A DNA stretch of 5,889 nt from JBDSLU01 sp039916225 (GTDB taxonomy: Bacteria; Acidobacteriota; Vicinamibacteria; Vicinamibacterales; Vicinamibacteraceae), in assembly GCA_039916225.1 (NCBI GenBank), contig JBDSLU010000082.1:1-5889 (forward strand), given 5' to 3'. The notes beneath the pieces were generated by a model. That model was not told where the DNA came from, did not search any database, and worked only from the letters and a program-made list of their open reading frames with translations. The stretch's first letter is position 1; every line of letters begins with the position of its first letter. This document shows positions 1 to 5,889 of the stretch, in pieces. A program made the position numbers and the translations under genes.

Positions 1-1
1 G

Positions 2-1132
2 GCCTGGCACGCGCTGGCCGCCGCGGCGGTCGAGGCGCTGCGCGGCCGCGAGGCGCTCGAGCCGCTGAAGACCGAGAACGTGCTGGCCGGCCGGCGTCCG
101 CACGCTCGCGCCGCGCATTGGTTGTACCGGCACGTCCTGTCGTTTCCCGACGACACCTGGCCGTGGCTGGTCGATCGCCGGTCGGTGGCTCGGGTGTTCG
201 GCGCGCACGGCGTCGAGGCGATTGTCAGCACGTCGCCACCGCCGACCGCCCACCTGGTGGCCGCGGCCGCGGCGCGTCGCCTGCGGGTGCCGTGGGTCGC
301 CGACTACCGTGACCCATGGTCGCAGCGCTCGGCCTGGCGGCGCGCCTGGCCGCTGGCCGGCGTCGAGGCGCGGCTCGAGCGCCACACGCTGTCGGGGGCC
401 GCGCACGTCGTCACGGTGTCCGAGCCGATCGCCGCCAACCTGCGTGGTCTCCTGGGCCGGCCGGTGTCGGTGGTGCCGAACGGGTTCGACCCTGCCGATC
501 GGGACGCGGCGGCTATCGATCCGCTGCCGATCGCCGCCGATCGCTTCACGTTGATCCACACCGGCACGCTGACCCACGCGTCACGCGACCCGGGAATCGT
601 GTTCGCCGCCCTGGCCGCCATGGTGCGCCGCGGCGACCTCTCCGTCGATCGACTCGAGGTCTGGTTCATCGGCCGCCACCAGGACGTCGCCCGACGCGCC
701 GCCGCGGCGTGGCCGGCACTGGCCCCGGCGTTGCGTTTCGTGGGCGCGGTGCCCCGCGCCGCCGCACTCGATGCCCAGCGGCGGGCGACCGCCCTCATCG
801 CCCTCGGCTCGCCCGAAGCCGCCTACGACGGCGACGTGCCGACCAAGGTCTTCGAGTACCTGGACGCCGGCCGGCCGATCCTGGCCATCACCTCGGCGCG
901 CAGCGCGCTGGCGGCGCTCCTCGCGACCACGCGCGGTGGCTGCACGGCGGCCACGTCCGCCGGCGTGGAAGCGGCGCTGCTAGACTGGCTCGCCCGCTGG
1001 CGGCGCGACGGCCGCGTCCCAGCCTCGAGCGATCGGCAGGCCATCGCGCGCTACGAGCGGCGGCGGCTGACAGGCGAGTTCGCCCAGGTGCTCGATCGCG
1101 TCGCCGACGGCGTCCTCGACCAGGCGGTGTAG
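2..1132 (+). CDS. GT4-type glycosyltransferase, 5' end missing
   Basis: This is probably a cytoplasmic or membrane-associated glycosyltransferase that adds one sugar to a lipid-linked polysaccharide repeat unit. The frame is open to the left edge, so the true start lies upstream; a GTG at 80 falls inside what looks like continuous coding sequence. 376 residues are visible, so only a short N-terminal piece should be missing compared with the roughly 400-residue family. Seen in order: STSPPP (about 227-244), the acceptor-domain signature WVADYRDPW (293-319), VTVSEP (about 410-427), the domain-linker motif PNGFDP (476-493), and the donor-site stretch PTKVFEYLDAGRPILA (about 839-886). This last stretch corresponds to the G.P.K..EYL..G.P motif that binds the nucleotide in GT-B enzymes. 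The C-terminus is charged and helical. The gene is followed after four bases by the acetyltransferase gene, which suggests one transcript. Donor and acceptor sugars cannot be told from sequence. The family call is firm; the substrate is unknown. Confidence 0.88.
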   Translation, partial: AWHALAAAAVEALRGREALEPLKTENVLAGRRPHARAAHWLYRHVLSFPDDTWPWLVDRRSVARVFGAHGVEAIVSTSPPPTAHLVAAAAARRLRVPWVADYRDPWSQRSAWRRAWPLAGVEARLERHTLSGAAHVVTVSEPIAANLRGLLGRPVSVVPNGFDPADRDAAAIDPLPIAADRFTLIHTGTLTHASRDPGIVFAALAAMVRRGDLSVDRLEVWFIGRHQDVARRAAAAWPALAPALRFVGAVPRAAALDAQRRATALIALGSPEAAYDGDVPTKVFEYLDAGRPILAITSARSALAALLATTRGGCTAATSAGVEAALLDWLARWRRDGRVPASSDRQAIARYERRRLTGEFAQVLDRVADGVLDQAV

Positions 1133-1136
1133 CAGC

Positions 1137-1736
1137 GTGATCGACTACGAGGTTCACGAGACGGCCCGCGTCGACCCGGGCGCGGCGATCGGCCAGGGCA
1201 CGCGGATCTGGCACTTCTCGCACGTCATGGCCGGCGCTCGCATCGGCCGCGACTGCATGCTCGCCCAGAACGTGTTCGTGGCCGGCGGCGTCGTCGTCGG
1301 CGACGGCGTCAAGATCCAGAACAACGTCTCCATCTACGACGGCGTGACGCTCGAAGACGGCGTCTTCTGTGGCCCGTCGATGGTTTTCACGAACGTGGTC
1401 ACGCCCCGCAGTCATGTCTCGCGGCGGCACGCCTACGCCCGCACCCTGGTCCGGCAGGGGGCGACCCTCGGCGCCAACAGCACCTTGCTGTGCGGCATCG
1501 AGATCGGCCGCTACGCCTTCGTCGGGGCTGGCGCCGTGGTGACCCGCGACGTGCCGTCGTACGCGCTGGTGGTCGGCAATCCAGCCCGTCACGTCGGCTG
1601 GGCCTGCGCCTGTGGCGAGCGCCTCGGACCCCGCCGCGGCCCGGACGGCGCCCACGTCGAGCGGACGCTGACCTGTGCCGCCTGCGACACCGTCTATCGC
1701 GCCGACGCGGACGGCGTCACCCTGACCCCCCGGTGA
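1137..1736 (+). CDS. wbpD: WbpD/WlbB-like sugar nucleotide N-acetyltransferase
   Basis: A 199-residue left-handed beta-helix (hexapeptide repeat) acetyltransferase. Relatives transfer acetyl from acetyl-CoA to the 3-amino group of UDP-2-acetamido-3-amino-2,3-dideoxyglucuronic acid, in the cytoplasm. Visible family motifs: IWHFSHV (24-30), AQNVFV (43-48), KIQNNVSIYDGV (59-70), LEDGVFCGPSMVFTNV (72-87), GATLGANSTLLCG (108-120), and VGAGAVVTRDVPSYALVVG (129-147) followed by NPARHVGW, the usual end of the helix. Beyond the helix is a tail with C157-x-C159-G and C180-x-x-C183, which looks like a small zinc ribbon. The start is a GTG four bases after the glycosyltransferase stop. A weak AGGCGG lies about nine bases upstream inside the preceding gene, so translation is probably coupled. 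A GTG start is chosen because the protein then begins directly with the first helix coil (VHETARVDPGA). The exact amino-sugar substrate is inferred from family resemblance; other 3- or 4-amino sugars are possible. Confidence 0.9.
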   Translation: MIDYEVHETARVDPGAAIGQGTRIWHFSHVMAGARIGRDCMLAQNVFVAGGVVVGDGVKIQNNVSIYDGVTLEDGVFCGPSMVFTNVVTPRSHVSRRHAYARTLVRQGATLGANSTLLCGIEIGRYAFVGAGAVVTRDVPSYALVVGNPARHVGWACACGERLGPRRGPDGAHVERTLTCAACDTVYRADADGVTLTPR

Positions 1737-1784
1737 GCGGCGTGGCCTGTTTGGCGGCCCGCTGCACGCGGCTGCCAGCGGTCG

Positions 1785-1810
1785 CGCCGGGCCCGGGGCG
1801 CCGCCCGGCG
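1785..1810. repeat. 8-bp GC inverted repeat in the gap
   Basis: CGCCGGGC (1785-1792) and GCCCGGCG (1803-1810) are perfect inverted copies around a 10-base loop. The repeat lies between the acetyltransferase gene and the extended -10 element, in the spacer and -35 region of the putative promoter. It could stop transcripts arriving from the left, or be an operator, but there is no T-run directly after it and such stems arise easily in sequence this GC-rich. Confidence 0.3.
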
Positions 1811-1815
1811 GCGGC

Positions 1816-1824
1816 TGGTATACT
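1816..1824 (+). promoter_or_regulatory. Extended -10 promoter for wbpA-gmd
   Basis: TGGTATACT matches the sigma-70 extended -10 pattern (TGnTATAAT) with one mismatch in the hexamer, TATACT at 1819-1824. It is an AT-rich island in very GC-rich surroundings and lies about 72 bases before the dehydrogenase ATG. No good -35 hexamer lies 16-18 bases upstream, which is tolerated by extended -10 promoters. Transcription would begin near 1830-1833, giving a leader of about 65 bases. The promoter would let wbpA and gmd be expressed independently of the upstream genes. Confidence 0.55.
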
Positions 1825-1868
1825 CCCGTTTTGCGCGCTGGCGCCGTCGCCCGACTGAGGGTGGAGCG

Positions 1869-1891
1869 GACGTTCCGGCGGCGGAGACGTC
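1869..1891 (+). promoter_or_regulatory. Leader hairpin covering the wbpA ribosome binding site
   Basis: The best Shine-Dalgarno for the dehydrogenase is GGAG at 1883-1886, nine bases before the ATG at 1896. GACGTTCC (1869-1876) can pair with GGA (1883-1885) plus ACGTC (1887-1891), giving eight base pairs with G1886 bulged and a six-base GGCGGC loop. The stem would therefore hide the Shine-Dalgarno. The pairing is seen directly; a role in translation control is inference. Confidence 0.4.
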
Positions 1892-1895
1892 ACGA

Positions 1896-3212
1896 ATGTC
1901 AGTGCACACGGGGTCGCTCGTCGAGCGGCTGAAAGCGCGGTCGACCAAGGCCGGAGTCATCGGGCTCGGATACGTCGGACTGCCGCTCGCGATCGAGTTC
2001 GCCAAGGCCGGGCTGACGGTGGTCGGCGTCGATCTCGATACCCGCAAGGTCGAGATGCTCGGCAAGGGCGAGTCCTACATCGGCGACGTCAAGGGGACGG
2101 ACGTCGCGGAGATGGTCAAGGCCGGCCGGTTCAAGGCCACGACCGACTTCTCGGTGCTGTCGGACGTCGACACGATCAACATCTGCGTGCCGACGCCGCT
2201 GCGCAAGACGAAGGATCCGGACCTCTCCTACATCGTCGCCTCGGTCGAGGAGATCGCCAAGTACTTCAAGGCTGGTCAGCTGATCATCCTCGAGTCGACG
2301 ACCTACCCCGGCACCACCGACGAAGTCGTCCAGCCGATGCTCGAAGCCAAGGGGCTCAAGGCCGGCGTCGACTTCTTCCTCGGCTTTTCGCCCGAGCGCG
2401 TCGATCCGGGCAACCCGCAGTACCACACCGGCAACATCCCGAAGGTGGTCGGCGGCGTCAACGAGGCGTCGAGCGACGCCGCGGCCGCGCTCTACGGCCT
2501 GGTCGTGAAGGAAGTCGTCAAGGTTTCCAGCACCCGCGCCGCCGAGCTCGTCAAGCTGCTCGAGAATACCTTCCGCGCCGTCAACATCGGCCTCGCCAAC
2601 GAGCTCGCCCTGATGTGCCGCGACATGGGCATCAACGTGTGGGAAGTGATCGACGCGGCCAAGACCAAGCCGTTCGGCTTCATGCCGTTCTACCCGGGCC
2701 CCGGCCTGGGCGGGCACTGCATCCCGATCGATCCGTTCTATCTGAGCTGGAAGGCCCGGCAGTTCGGCTTCGAGAGCCGCTTCATCGAGCTCGCCGGTCA
2801 CATCAACGGCGGCATGCCGCGCTACGTCGTCGATCGCGTCAGCGAGGCGCTCAACTCGGTCGCCAAGCCGATCAAGGGCTCGAAGGTGCACCTGTTCGGG
2901 ATGGCCTACAAGTCCGACGTCACCGACTACCGCGAGTCGCCGGCCATCGACGTGGCCGACCTGCTCGAACGGCGCGGGGCGATCGTGACCTATTCGGATC
3001 ATTTCGTGCCGTCGATGCCGGCCGAGCACGGCCACAAGCCGCGCACCGAGGTGCCGTTCGACAAGGCGCTCGCCGACGGCTTCGACATCGCCGTCATCAC
3101 CACCAATCACAAGACCTTCGACTACGACGCGCTGGTGGCGAAGTCGCCGCTGATCCTGGACACGCGCAACGCGCTCAAGGGCCGCCCAGGCGCCCACATC
3201 TTCCGCCTCTAG
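1896..3212 (+). CDS. wbpA: UDP-N-acetylglucosamine 6-dehydrogenase (WbpA type)
   Basis: A complete 438-residue nucleotide-sugar dehydrogenase of the UDP-glucose/GDP-mannose dehydrogenase superfamily. WbpA-type members oxidise the C6 hydroxyl of UDP-GlcNAc to a carboxylate in two NAD-dependent steps, yielding UDP-GlcNAcA in the cytoplasm. The N-terminal Rossmann fold shows GLGYVGLP (23-30) and an acidic D46/D48 region for NAD ribose. ESTTYPGTT (133-141) and GFSPERVDPGN (163-173, E167) follow. The central helix has ELVKLLENTFRAVNIGLANE (217-236), with K220 and N224 in the positions of catalytic residues. The catalytic cysteine C275 lies in GPGLGGHCIPIDP (268-280). The C-terminal UDP-binding domain has FGMAYKSDVTDYRESPA (334-350). 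The start ATG has a GGAG Shine-Dalgarno at the right distance. The long variable segments resemble the WbpA/WbpO/TviB branch more than plain UDP-glucose dehydrogenases. GlcNAc specificity is inferred from this and from the nearby WbpD-like acetyltransferase; a GalNAc or ManNAc substrate is not excluded. Confidence 0.92.
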   Translation: MSVHTGSLVERLKARSTKAGVIGLGYVGLPLAIEFAKAGLTVVGVDLDTRKVEMLGKGESYIGDVKGTDVAEMVKAGRFKATTDFSVLSDVDTINICVPTPLRKTKDPDLSYIVASVEEIAKYFKAGQLIILESTTYPGTTDEVVQPMLEAKGLKAGVDFFLGFSPERVDPGNPQYHTGNIPKVVGGVNEASSDAAAALYGLVVKEVVKVSSTRAAELVKLLENTFRAVNIGLANELALMCRDMGINVWEVIDAAKTKPFGFMPFYPGPGLGGHCIPIDPFYLSWKARQFGFESRFIELAGHINGGMPRYVVDRVSEALNSVAKPIKGSKVHLFGMAYKSDVTDYRESPAIDVADLLERRGAIVTYSDHFVPSMPAEHGHKPRTEVPFDKALADGFDIAVITTNHKTFDYDALVAKSPLILDTRNALKGRPGAHIFRL

Positions 3213-3223
3213 ACACTCGCCGC

Positions 3224-4213
3224 ATGAAGAAACGCGCACTCATCACCGGCATCACCGGGCAGGACGGCTCCTACCTGGCCGAGTGGCTCCTCGAGAAGGA
3301 TTACGAGGTCTACGGCATCGTCCGGCGCTCGAGCGCGCCCAACATGTGGCGCATCGAGCACATCCTCGATCGCATCGAGCTGCGGCCGGCCGACCTGCTC
3401 GATCAGCTGTCGCTCCTCAAGATCCTCGACGAGGTGCGGCCGCAGGAGTTCTACAACCTGGCGGCGATGTCGTTCGTGCCGGCGTCGTGGGATCAGCCGC
3501 TCCTGACCGGCGAGTACAACGCCCAGGGCGTGACCCGCGCCCTCGAAGCGGTGCGCCAGGTCGACACCAAGATCCGGTTCTACCAGGCCTCGTCGAGCGA
3601 GATGTTCGGCAAGGTCCGGGCGGTGCCGCAGAGCGAGGACACGCCGTTCTATCCGCGCAGTCCGTACGGCGTGTCGAAGGTCTACGGGCACTACATCACG
3701 GTCAACTACCGCGAGAGCTACAACCTGTTCGCCTGCTCCGGGATCCTCTTCAACCACGAGTCGCCGCGGCGCGGCCTCGAGTTCGTGACCCGCAAGGTCA
3801 CCGATGGCGTGGCGCGCATCAAGCTCGGGCTGTCGAAGGAACTGCGTATGGGCAACCTCGATGCCCGGCGCGACTGGGGCTTCGCCGGCGACTACGTCCG
3901 GGCGATGTGGATGATGCTGCAGCAGGACGAGCCGGACGACTTCGTCATCGCCACCGGAGAGACCCACTCTGTCCGTGAGCTGATCGAAGTGGCCTTCGGC
4001 CACGTCGGCCTCGAGTGGAAGCAGTACGTCACGCTCGACCAGCGCTTCCTGCGGCCAGCCGAGGTCGATCTGCTGATCGGCACGCCGGCGAAGGCCAAGG
4101 CCAAGCTCGGATGGTCGCCGACGGTCGACTTCGCCGGCCTGGTCAAGATGATGGTCGACGCCGACATGTCGCGCGTCGCCAAGGCGCCGGAGCCGGCGCG
4201 CGTCGCCCGCTGA
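3224..4213 (+). CDS. gmd: GDP-mannose 4,6-dehydratase
   Basis: A complete 329-residue extended short-chain dehydrogenase that converts GDP-D-mannose to GDP-4-keto-6-deoxy-D-mannose, the precursor of GDP-rhamnose, GDP-fucose, GDP-perosamine and related sugars. The N-terminus has the cofactor motif GITGQDGSYLAEWLL (9-23), then YGIVRRSS (30-37), the DLLD segment (57-60) and NLAAMSFVPASWDQP (78-92). The active site is QASSSEMFG (121-129), with S124 where many members have threonine and E126 as base, and Y148-x-x-x-K152 in SPYGVSK. NHESPRRGLEFVTRKV (about 188-203) and GNLDARRDWGFAGDYV (about 221-236) are hallmarks of Gmd, and RFLRPAEVDLLIG and KAKLGW close the domain. The length fits the shorter Gmd form of about 320-330 residues rather than the roughly 370-residue enteric form. 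The ATG at 3224 is chosen because the protein starts directly at the first Rossmann strand; a longer in-frame reading through wbpA is a shadow. It follows wbpA by 11 bases without a clear Shine-Dalgarno, so it is probably co-transcribed. No reductase partner is in view. Confidence 0.95.
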   Translation: MKKRALITGITGQDGSYLAEWLLEKDYEVYGIVRRSSAPNMWRIEHILDRIELRPADLLDQLSLLKILDEVRPQEFYNLAAMSFVPASWDQPLLTGEYNAQGVTRALEAVRQVDTKIRFYQASSSEMFGKVRAVPQSEDTPFYPRSPYGVSKVYGHYITVNYRESYNLFACSGILFNHESPRRGLEFVTRKVTDGVARIKLGLSKELRMGNLDARRDWGFAGDYVRAMWMMLQQDEPDDFVIATGETHSVRELIEVAFGHVGLEWKQYVTLDQRFLRPAEVDLLIGTPAKAKAKLGWSPTVDFAGLVKMMVDADMSRVAKAPEPARVAR

Positions 4214-4220
4214 CGCACAC

Positions 4221-5606
4221 CTACCCTCGAGCGGGCGCGCGTCGTCGCGCCCGCCACCCCGCCCACAGGAACGGCGCCGCCGTCCACAGCAGCACGTACC
4301 AGAAGTGCGTGCTGTTGAACTTGTTGACGAAGAACGTCAGCGCCAGCGCCGTCGACATCTGACCGGCGACGAGCAGGCGCAGCGCCGAGCCGCGATCGCG
4401 GCGGGCCCACCCGAACACCCAGCCGCATCCCAGGCCGATCACCGCGGCGTAGGTGATCGCGCCGATCGGACCGAAGTCCTCGAGCGGGTAGTAGAGGAAC
4501 GTGTAGGCGTTGGTGCCGAACGGCGCCCCGTCCGTCCGGCGGGCGACGACCGCGAACGGCGGAATGGCGGCGGGGAGCTCGATGGCGAGCAGGCCGGCGC
4601 GCTGCAGTGGCCGGAGCACCGGGAAGAACGTGTGCCGGCCGTGGGTTCGGGGATGTCCGGCGTCGACCAGCAGCGCCAGCGCCGGATACGACCCGGTGGC
4701 GTAGAAGTAGGCCACGCTGCCTTCCTGCGCCGTGTCCAGCGCGCGGGCCTGCCACGTGCCCGGTGTCGCCGCCGGCAGGCGCATCTGCAGGCCGACGTGC
4801 GATGCGGTCTTGCCGGTCCAGGCCCCGATGGTGAAGAAGGCCGCCGCGAGCAGCACCGTCCCGGCGACCGCCGTCGCGACGAGGCGCCCCAGCGGCAGTG
4901 CCGCGCCACGGCGCAGGGCGTACATGAAGCCGCCGCTCAGGACGAGCGTGAAGATCTGCGTCCGATCGGTGCTGGTCAGCGTGCCGAGCATGGCGGCGAG
5001 GGCGGCGACGACCCCAATCGCCCTGATGCGCGCGCCGCTCAGCACCAGCGCCCAGGCCACCAGTGCTGCGGCGCTGCAGACCTGCTGCAGGAACAGGTAG
5101 CGACTCGGGATGGCGTAGGTGTTGAGCAGATAGCGCAGCTCCTCACCACGGCCGAACAGCGCCCAGCCGTCATGGGCGACGACCAGCTGCACGTACCAGC
5201 CGACCCCGGCCAGGCCGACGAGCGCGAGCAGGGCCACCGTCGTAGCAGGGCGGCGCAGAGGCGTGTCGGCGAATCTGACCGGCGCCGTCGACTCCGTCGG
5301 TCGTGAAACGGCCGCGGTCGGCGCCGCCGGCGACGCCGCGCCTCGATCGGCCCGCGGCCGTCGGCGATCCGACAGGCGCTGGCCGGCGAGCGCGCCGGCG
5401 ACGAGCGCAGTCACCGCGCCGGCGATCAGCAGCTGCACGTGGTGCGGCAGCGGCGCGTAGTCGATGAGGCCGAGGGCGAAGAGCCCGAGCGTGCCGGTCC
5501 AGGTGCTGAGCGTGATCGACGCCGGCGTCCAGATGTCGCCGCTCACCCGTCGCGACACGAACGGTGCGGCGATGGCGATCGCGATCAGGGTCAGCGCGGC
5601 GATCAT
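4221..5606 (-). CDS. wzy: Wzy-like oligosaccharide repeat-unit polymerase
   Basis: A 461-residue inner-membrane protein with about 11-12 hydrophobic segments (roughly 1-17, 28-48, 54-75, 122-144, 173-190, 194-212, 216-231, 240-262, 376-400, 408-428, 433-450). Wzy proteins join lipid-linked repeat units on the outer face of the inner membrane. Family-like points are an arginine motif TSTDRTQIF (211-219), a long non-membrane loop (about 263-375) and the segment PFGTNAYTFLYY then DFGPIGA (362-383), which resembles the GTN..T.....DFG..G signature of the oligosaccharide repeat-unit polymerase family. Residues about 78-120 are an Ala/Pro/Arg-rich linker. The ATG at 5606 is chosen because it begins right at the first membrane helix and overlaps the stop of the upstream gene as ATGA; the longer open frame to 5804 encodes low-complexity Arg/Gly sequence and is a shadow. 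The gene ends 7 bases from gmd on the opposite strand. Wzy sequences are highly divergent, so an O-antigen ligase or another polymer-handling membrane protein remains possible. Confidence 0.8.
   Translation of the reverse strand: MIAALTLIAIAIAAPFVSRRVSGDIWTPASITLSTWTGTLGLFALGLIDYAPLPHHVQLLIAGAVTALVAGALAGQRLSDRRRPRADRGAASPAAPTAAVSRPTESTAPVRFADTPLRRPATTVALLALVGLAGVGWYVQLVVAHDGWALFGRGEELRYLLNTYAIPSRYLFLQQVCSAAALVAWALVLSGARIRAIGVVAALAAMLGTLTSTDRTQIFTLVLSGGFMYALRRGAALPLGRLVATAVAGTVLLAAAFFTIGAWTGKTASHVGLQMRLPAATPGTWQARALDTAQEGSVAYFYATGSYPALALLVDAGHPRTHGRHTFFPVLRPLQRAGLLAIELPAAIPPFAVVARRTDGAPFGTNAYTFLYYPLEDFGPIGAITYAAVIGLGCGWVFGWARRDRGSALRLLVAGQMSTALALTFFVNKFNSTHFWYVLLWTAAPFLWAGWRARRRAPARG
4231..4254. 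repeat. GC hairpin at the gmd/wzy convergence
   Basis: GCGGGCGCG (4231-4239) and CGCGCCCGC (4246-4254) form a perfect 9-bp, all-GC stem with a six-base CGTCGT loop. It starts 18 bases after the gmd stop and lies inside the last codons of wzy (Arg/Ala-rich C-terminus). It could pause or end transcription from gmd. There is no T-tract on either strand, so it is not a canonical intrinsic terminator. Its coding content (repeated Arg and Ala codons) may by itself explain the symmetry. Confidence 0.35.
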
Positions 5607-5889
5607 CGGCCGTCCACGATCGAGGCAGCGTCGGCGCCGGCGACTGCAGCGGCGGCCGGAGCCATGGCCGGACCCGTGCCCGCGTCGCGCCACGTCCGCA
5701 GCAGGCCCAGGACGAGCGCGACGGTCAGGGCCGCCGTGCCGGCGGCGGCGACGGCCAGGGTCAGCTGCAGCGGTGCCGACGTGTCGAAGCGCGTGACGGC
5801 CCACGTGCCGGCGAACGCGGCGCCGCCGACAGCCGCCACGCGCGCGGCCTCGCCGATGGTCGGCCAGCGCAGGCCTTCGCGCCGGGCAA
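5603..5889 (-). CDS. C-terminal part of a membrane protein, possibly the Wzx flippase
   Basis: The minus-strand frame is open from the right edge to a TGA at 5603-5605, giving 94 visible residues. It starts ARREGLRWPTIGEAARV, then shows two hydrophobic, alanine-rich segments typical of membrane helices (about residues 17-34 and 42-64), joined by the short loop RFDTSAPLQ. It ends in an Ala-rich hydrophilic tail after LLRTWRD. A GTG at 5839 is an internal codon rather than the start, because the frame continues upstream with normal composition. The stop overlaps the polymerase ATG as ATGA, which supports it being a real gene translationally coupled to wzy. The helix-loop-helix end with a basic segment before it resembles the last two helices of polysaccharide flippases, and the neighbour fits that role. 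No diagnostic motif is visible in this fragment, so any multi-pass membrane protein of the cluster is possible. Confidence 0.6.
   Translation of the reverse strand, partial: ARREGLRWPTIGEAARVAAVGGAAFAGTWAVTRFDTSAPLQLTLAVAAAGTAALTVALVLGLLRTWRDAGTGPAMAPAAAAVAGADAASIVDGR

Noticed and set aside
316..1140. Second plus-strand open frame inside the glycosyltransferase, 274 codons
   Set aside because: It is an Arg/Gly/Pro-rich shadow; the conserved glycosyltransferase motifs are all in the other frame.
1759..1781. Second inverted repeat in the gap, CCGCTG with CAGCGG
   Set aside because: Only six base pairs around an 11-base loop and no T-run. This is expected by chance in such GC-rich sequence.
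2615..3223. Possible N-terminal extension of Gmd through the wbpA gene
   Set aside because: The sequence before the ATG at 3224 is Arg/Gln-rich shadow of wbpA. The Gmd fold begins exactly at MKKRALITG.
1899..3239. Long minus-strand open frame opposite wbpA, 446 codons
   Set aside because: The plus strand encodes an unmistakable dehydrogenase with all catalytic motifs. The opposite frame is rich in Asp, Arg, Val and His, as expected from the complement of GC-rich codons, and has no recognisable domain.
4305..5306. Plus-strand open frame opposite the polymerase, 333 codons
   Set aside because: Its translation is Arg/Gln/Glu-rich without domains, while the minus strand gives a clear membrane protein with hydrophobic segments and family-like motifs.
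5607..5804. Possible 66-residue N-terminal extension of the polymerase
   Set aside because: It is low-complexity Arg/Gly sequence in another frame of the overlapping membrane-protein gene. The ATG at 5606 begins a membrane helix and makes an ATGA overlap.

Overview
The window is a GC-rich piece of a bacterial surface-polysaccharide (O-antigen, capsule or exopolysaccharide) gene cluster. The GC content looks close to 70% by eye, with strong G/C preference at third codon positions. I see no RNA gene, insertion sequence, CRISPR array or phage gene. The host cannot be named from the sequence. GC content, codon use and an extended -10 promoter would fit an Acidobacteriota (Vicinamibacteria-like) or another high-GC Gram-negative soil bacterium, but this is a weak inference.

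Plus strand, left to right. The first gene is a GT4-type glycosyltransferase whose N-terminus lies off the left edge. Four bases later comes a left-handed beta-helix N-acetyltransferase of the WbpD/WlbB type with a cysteine-rich C-terminal tail. A 159-base gap follows, holding an extended -10 promoter, a GC-rich inverted repeat and a small hairpin that covers a ribosome binding site. Next is a WbpA-type UDP-N-acetylglucosamine 6-dehydrogenase, and 11 bases after it a GDP-mannose 4,6-dehydratase (gmd).

Minus strand, right half. The end of a small-residue-rich membrane protein, possibly the Wzx flippase, enters from the right edge. It overlaps by ATGA the start of a multi-pass membrane protein resembling the Wzy oligosaccharide repeat-unit polymerase. 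That gene runs toward gmd and the two end tail to tail, 7 bases apart. A perfect 9-bp GC stem sits over the end of the polymerase gene.

Together the genes fit a Wzx/Wzy-dependent pathway. WbpA and the acetyltransferase belong to the UDP-GlcNAc to UDP-di-N-acetylated aminouronic acid route. Gmd makes GDP-4-keto-6-deoxymannose for a GDP-6-deoxyhexose such as rhamnose or fucose. The glycosyltransferase adds one sugar of the repeat unit, a flippase would export it and Wzy would join the units. Both sugar routes are incomplete here: no WbpB/WbpE partners and no Rmd/Fcl reductase are visible. The rest must lie outside the window or elsewhere in the genome. No unprecedented system is evident; the noteworthy points are layout, the possible translation-control hairpin, the cysteine tail and the polymerase linker.
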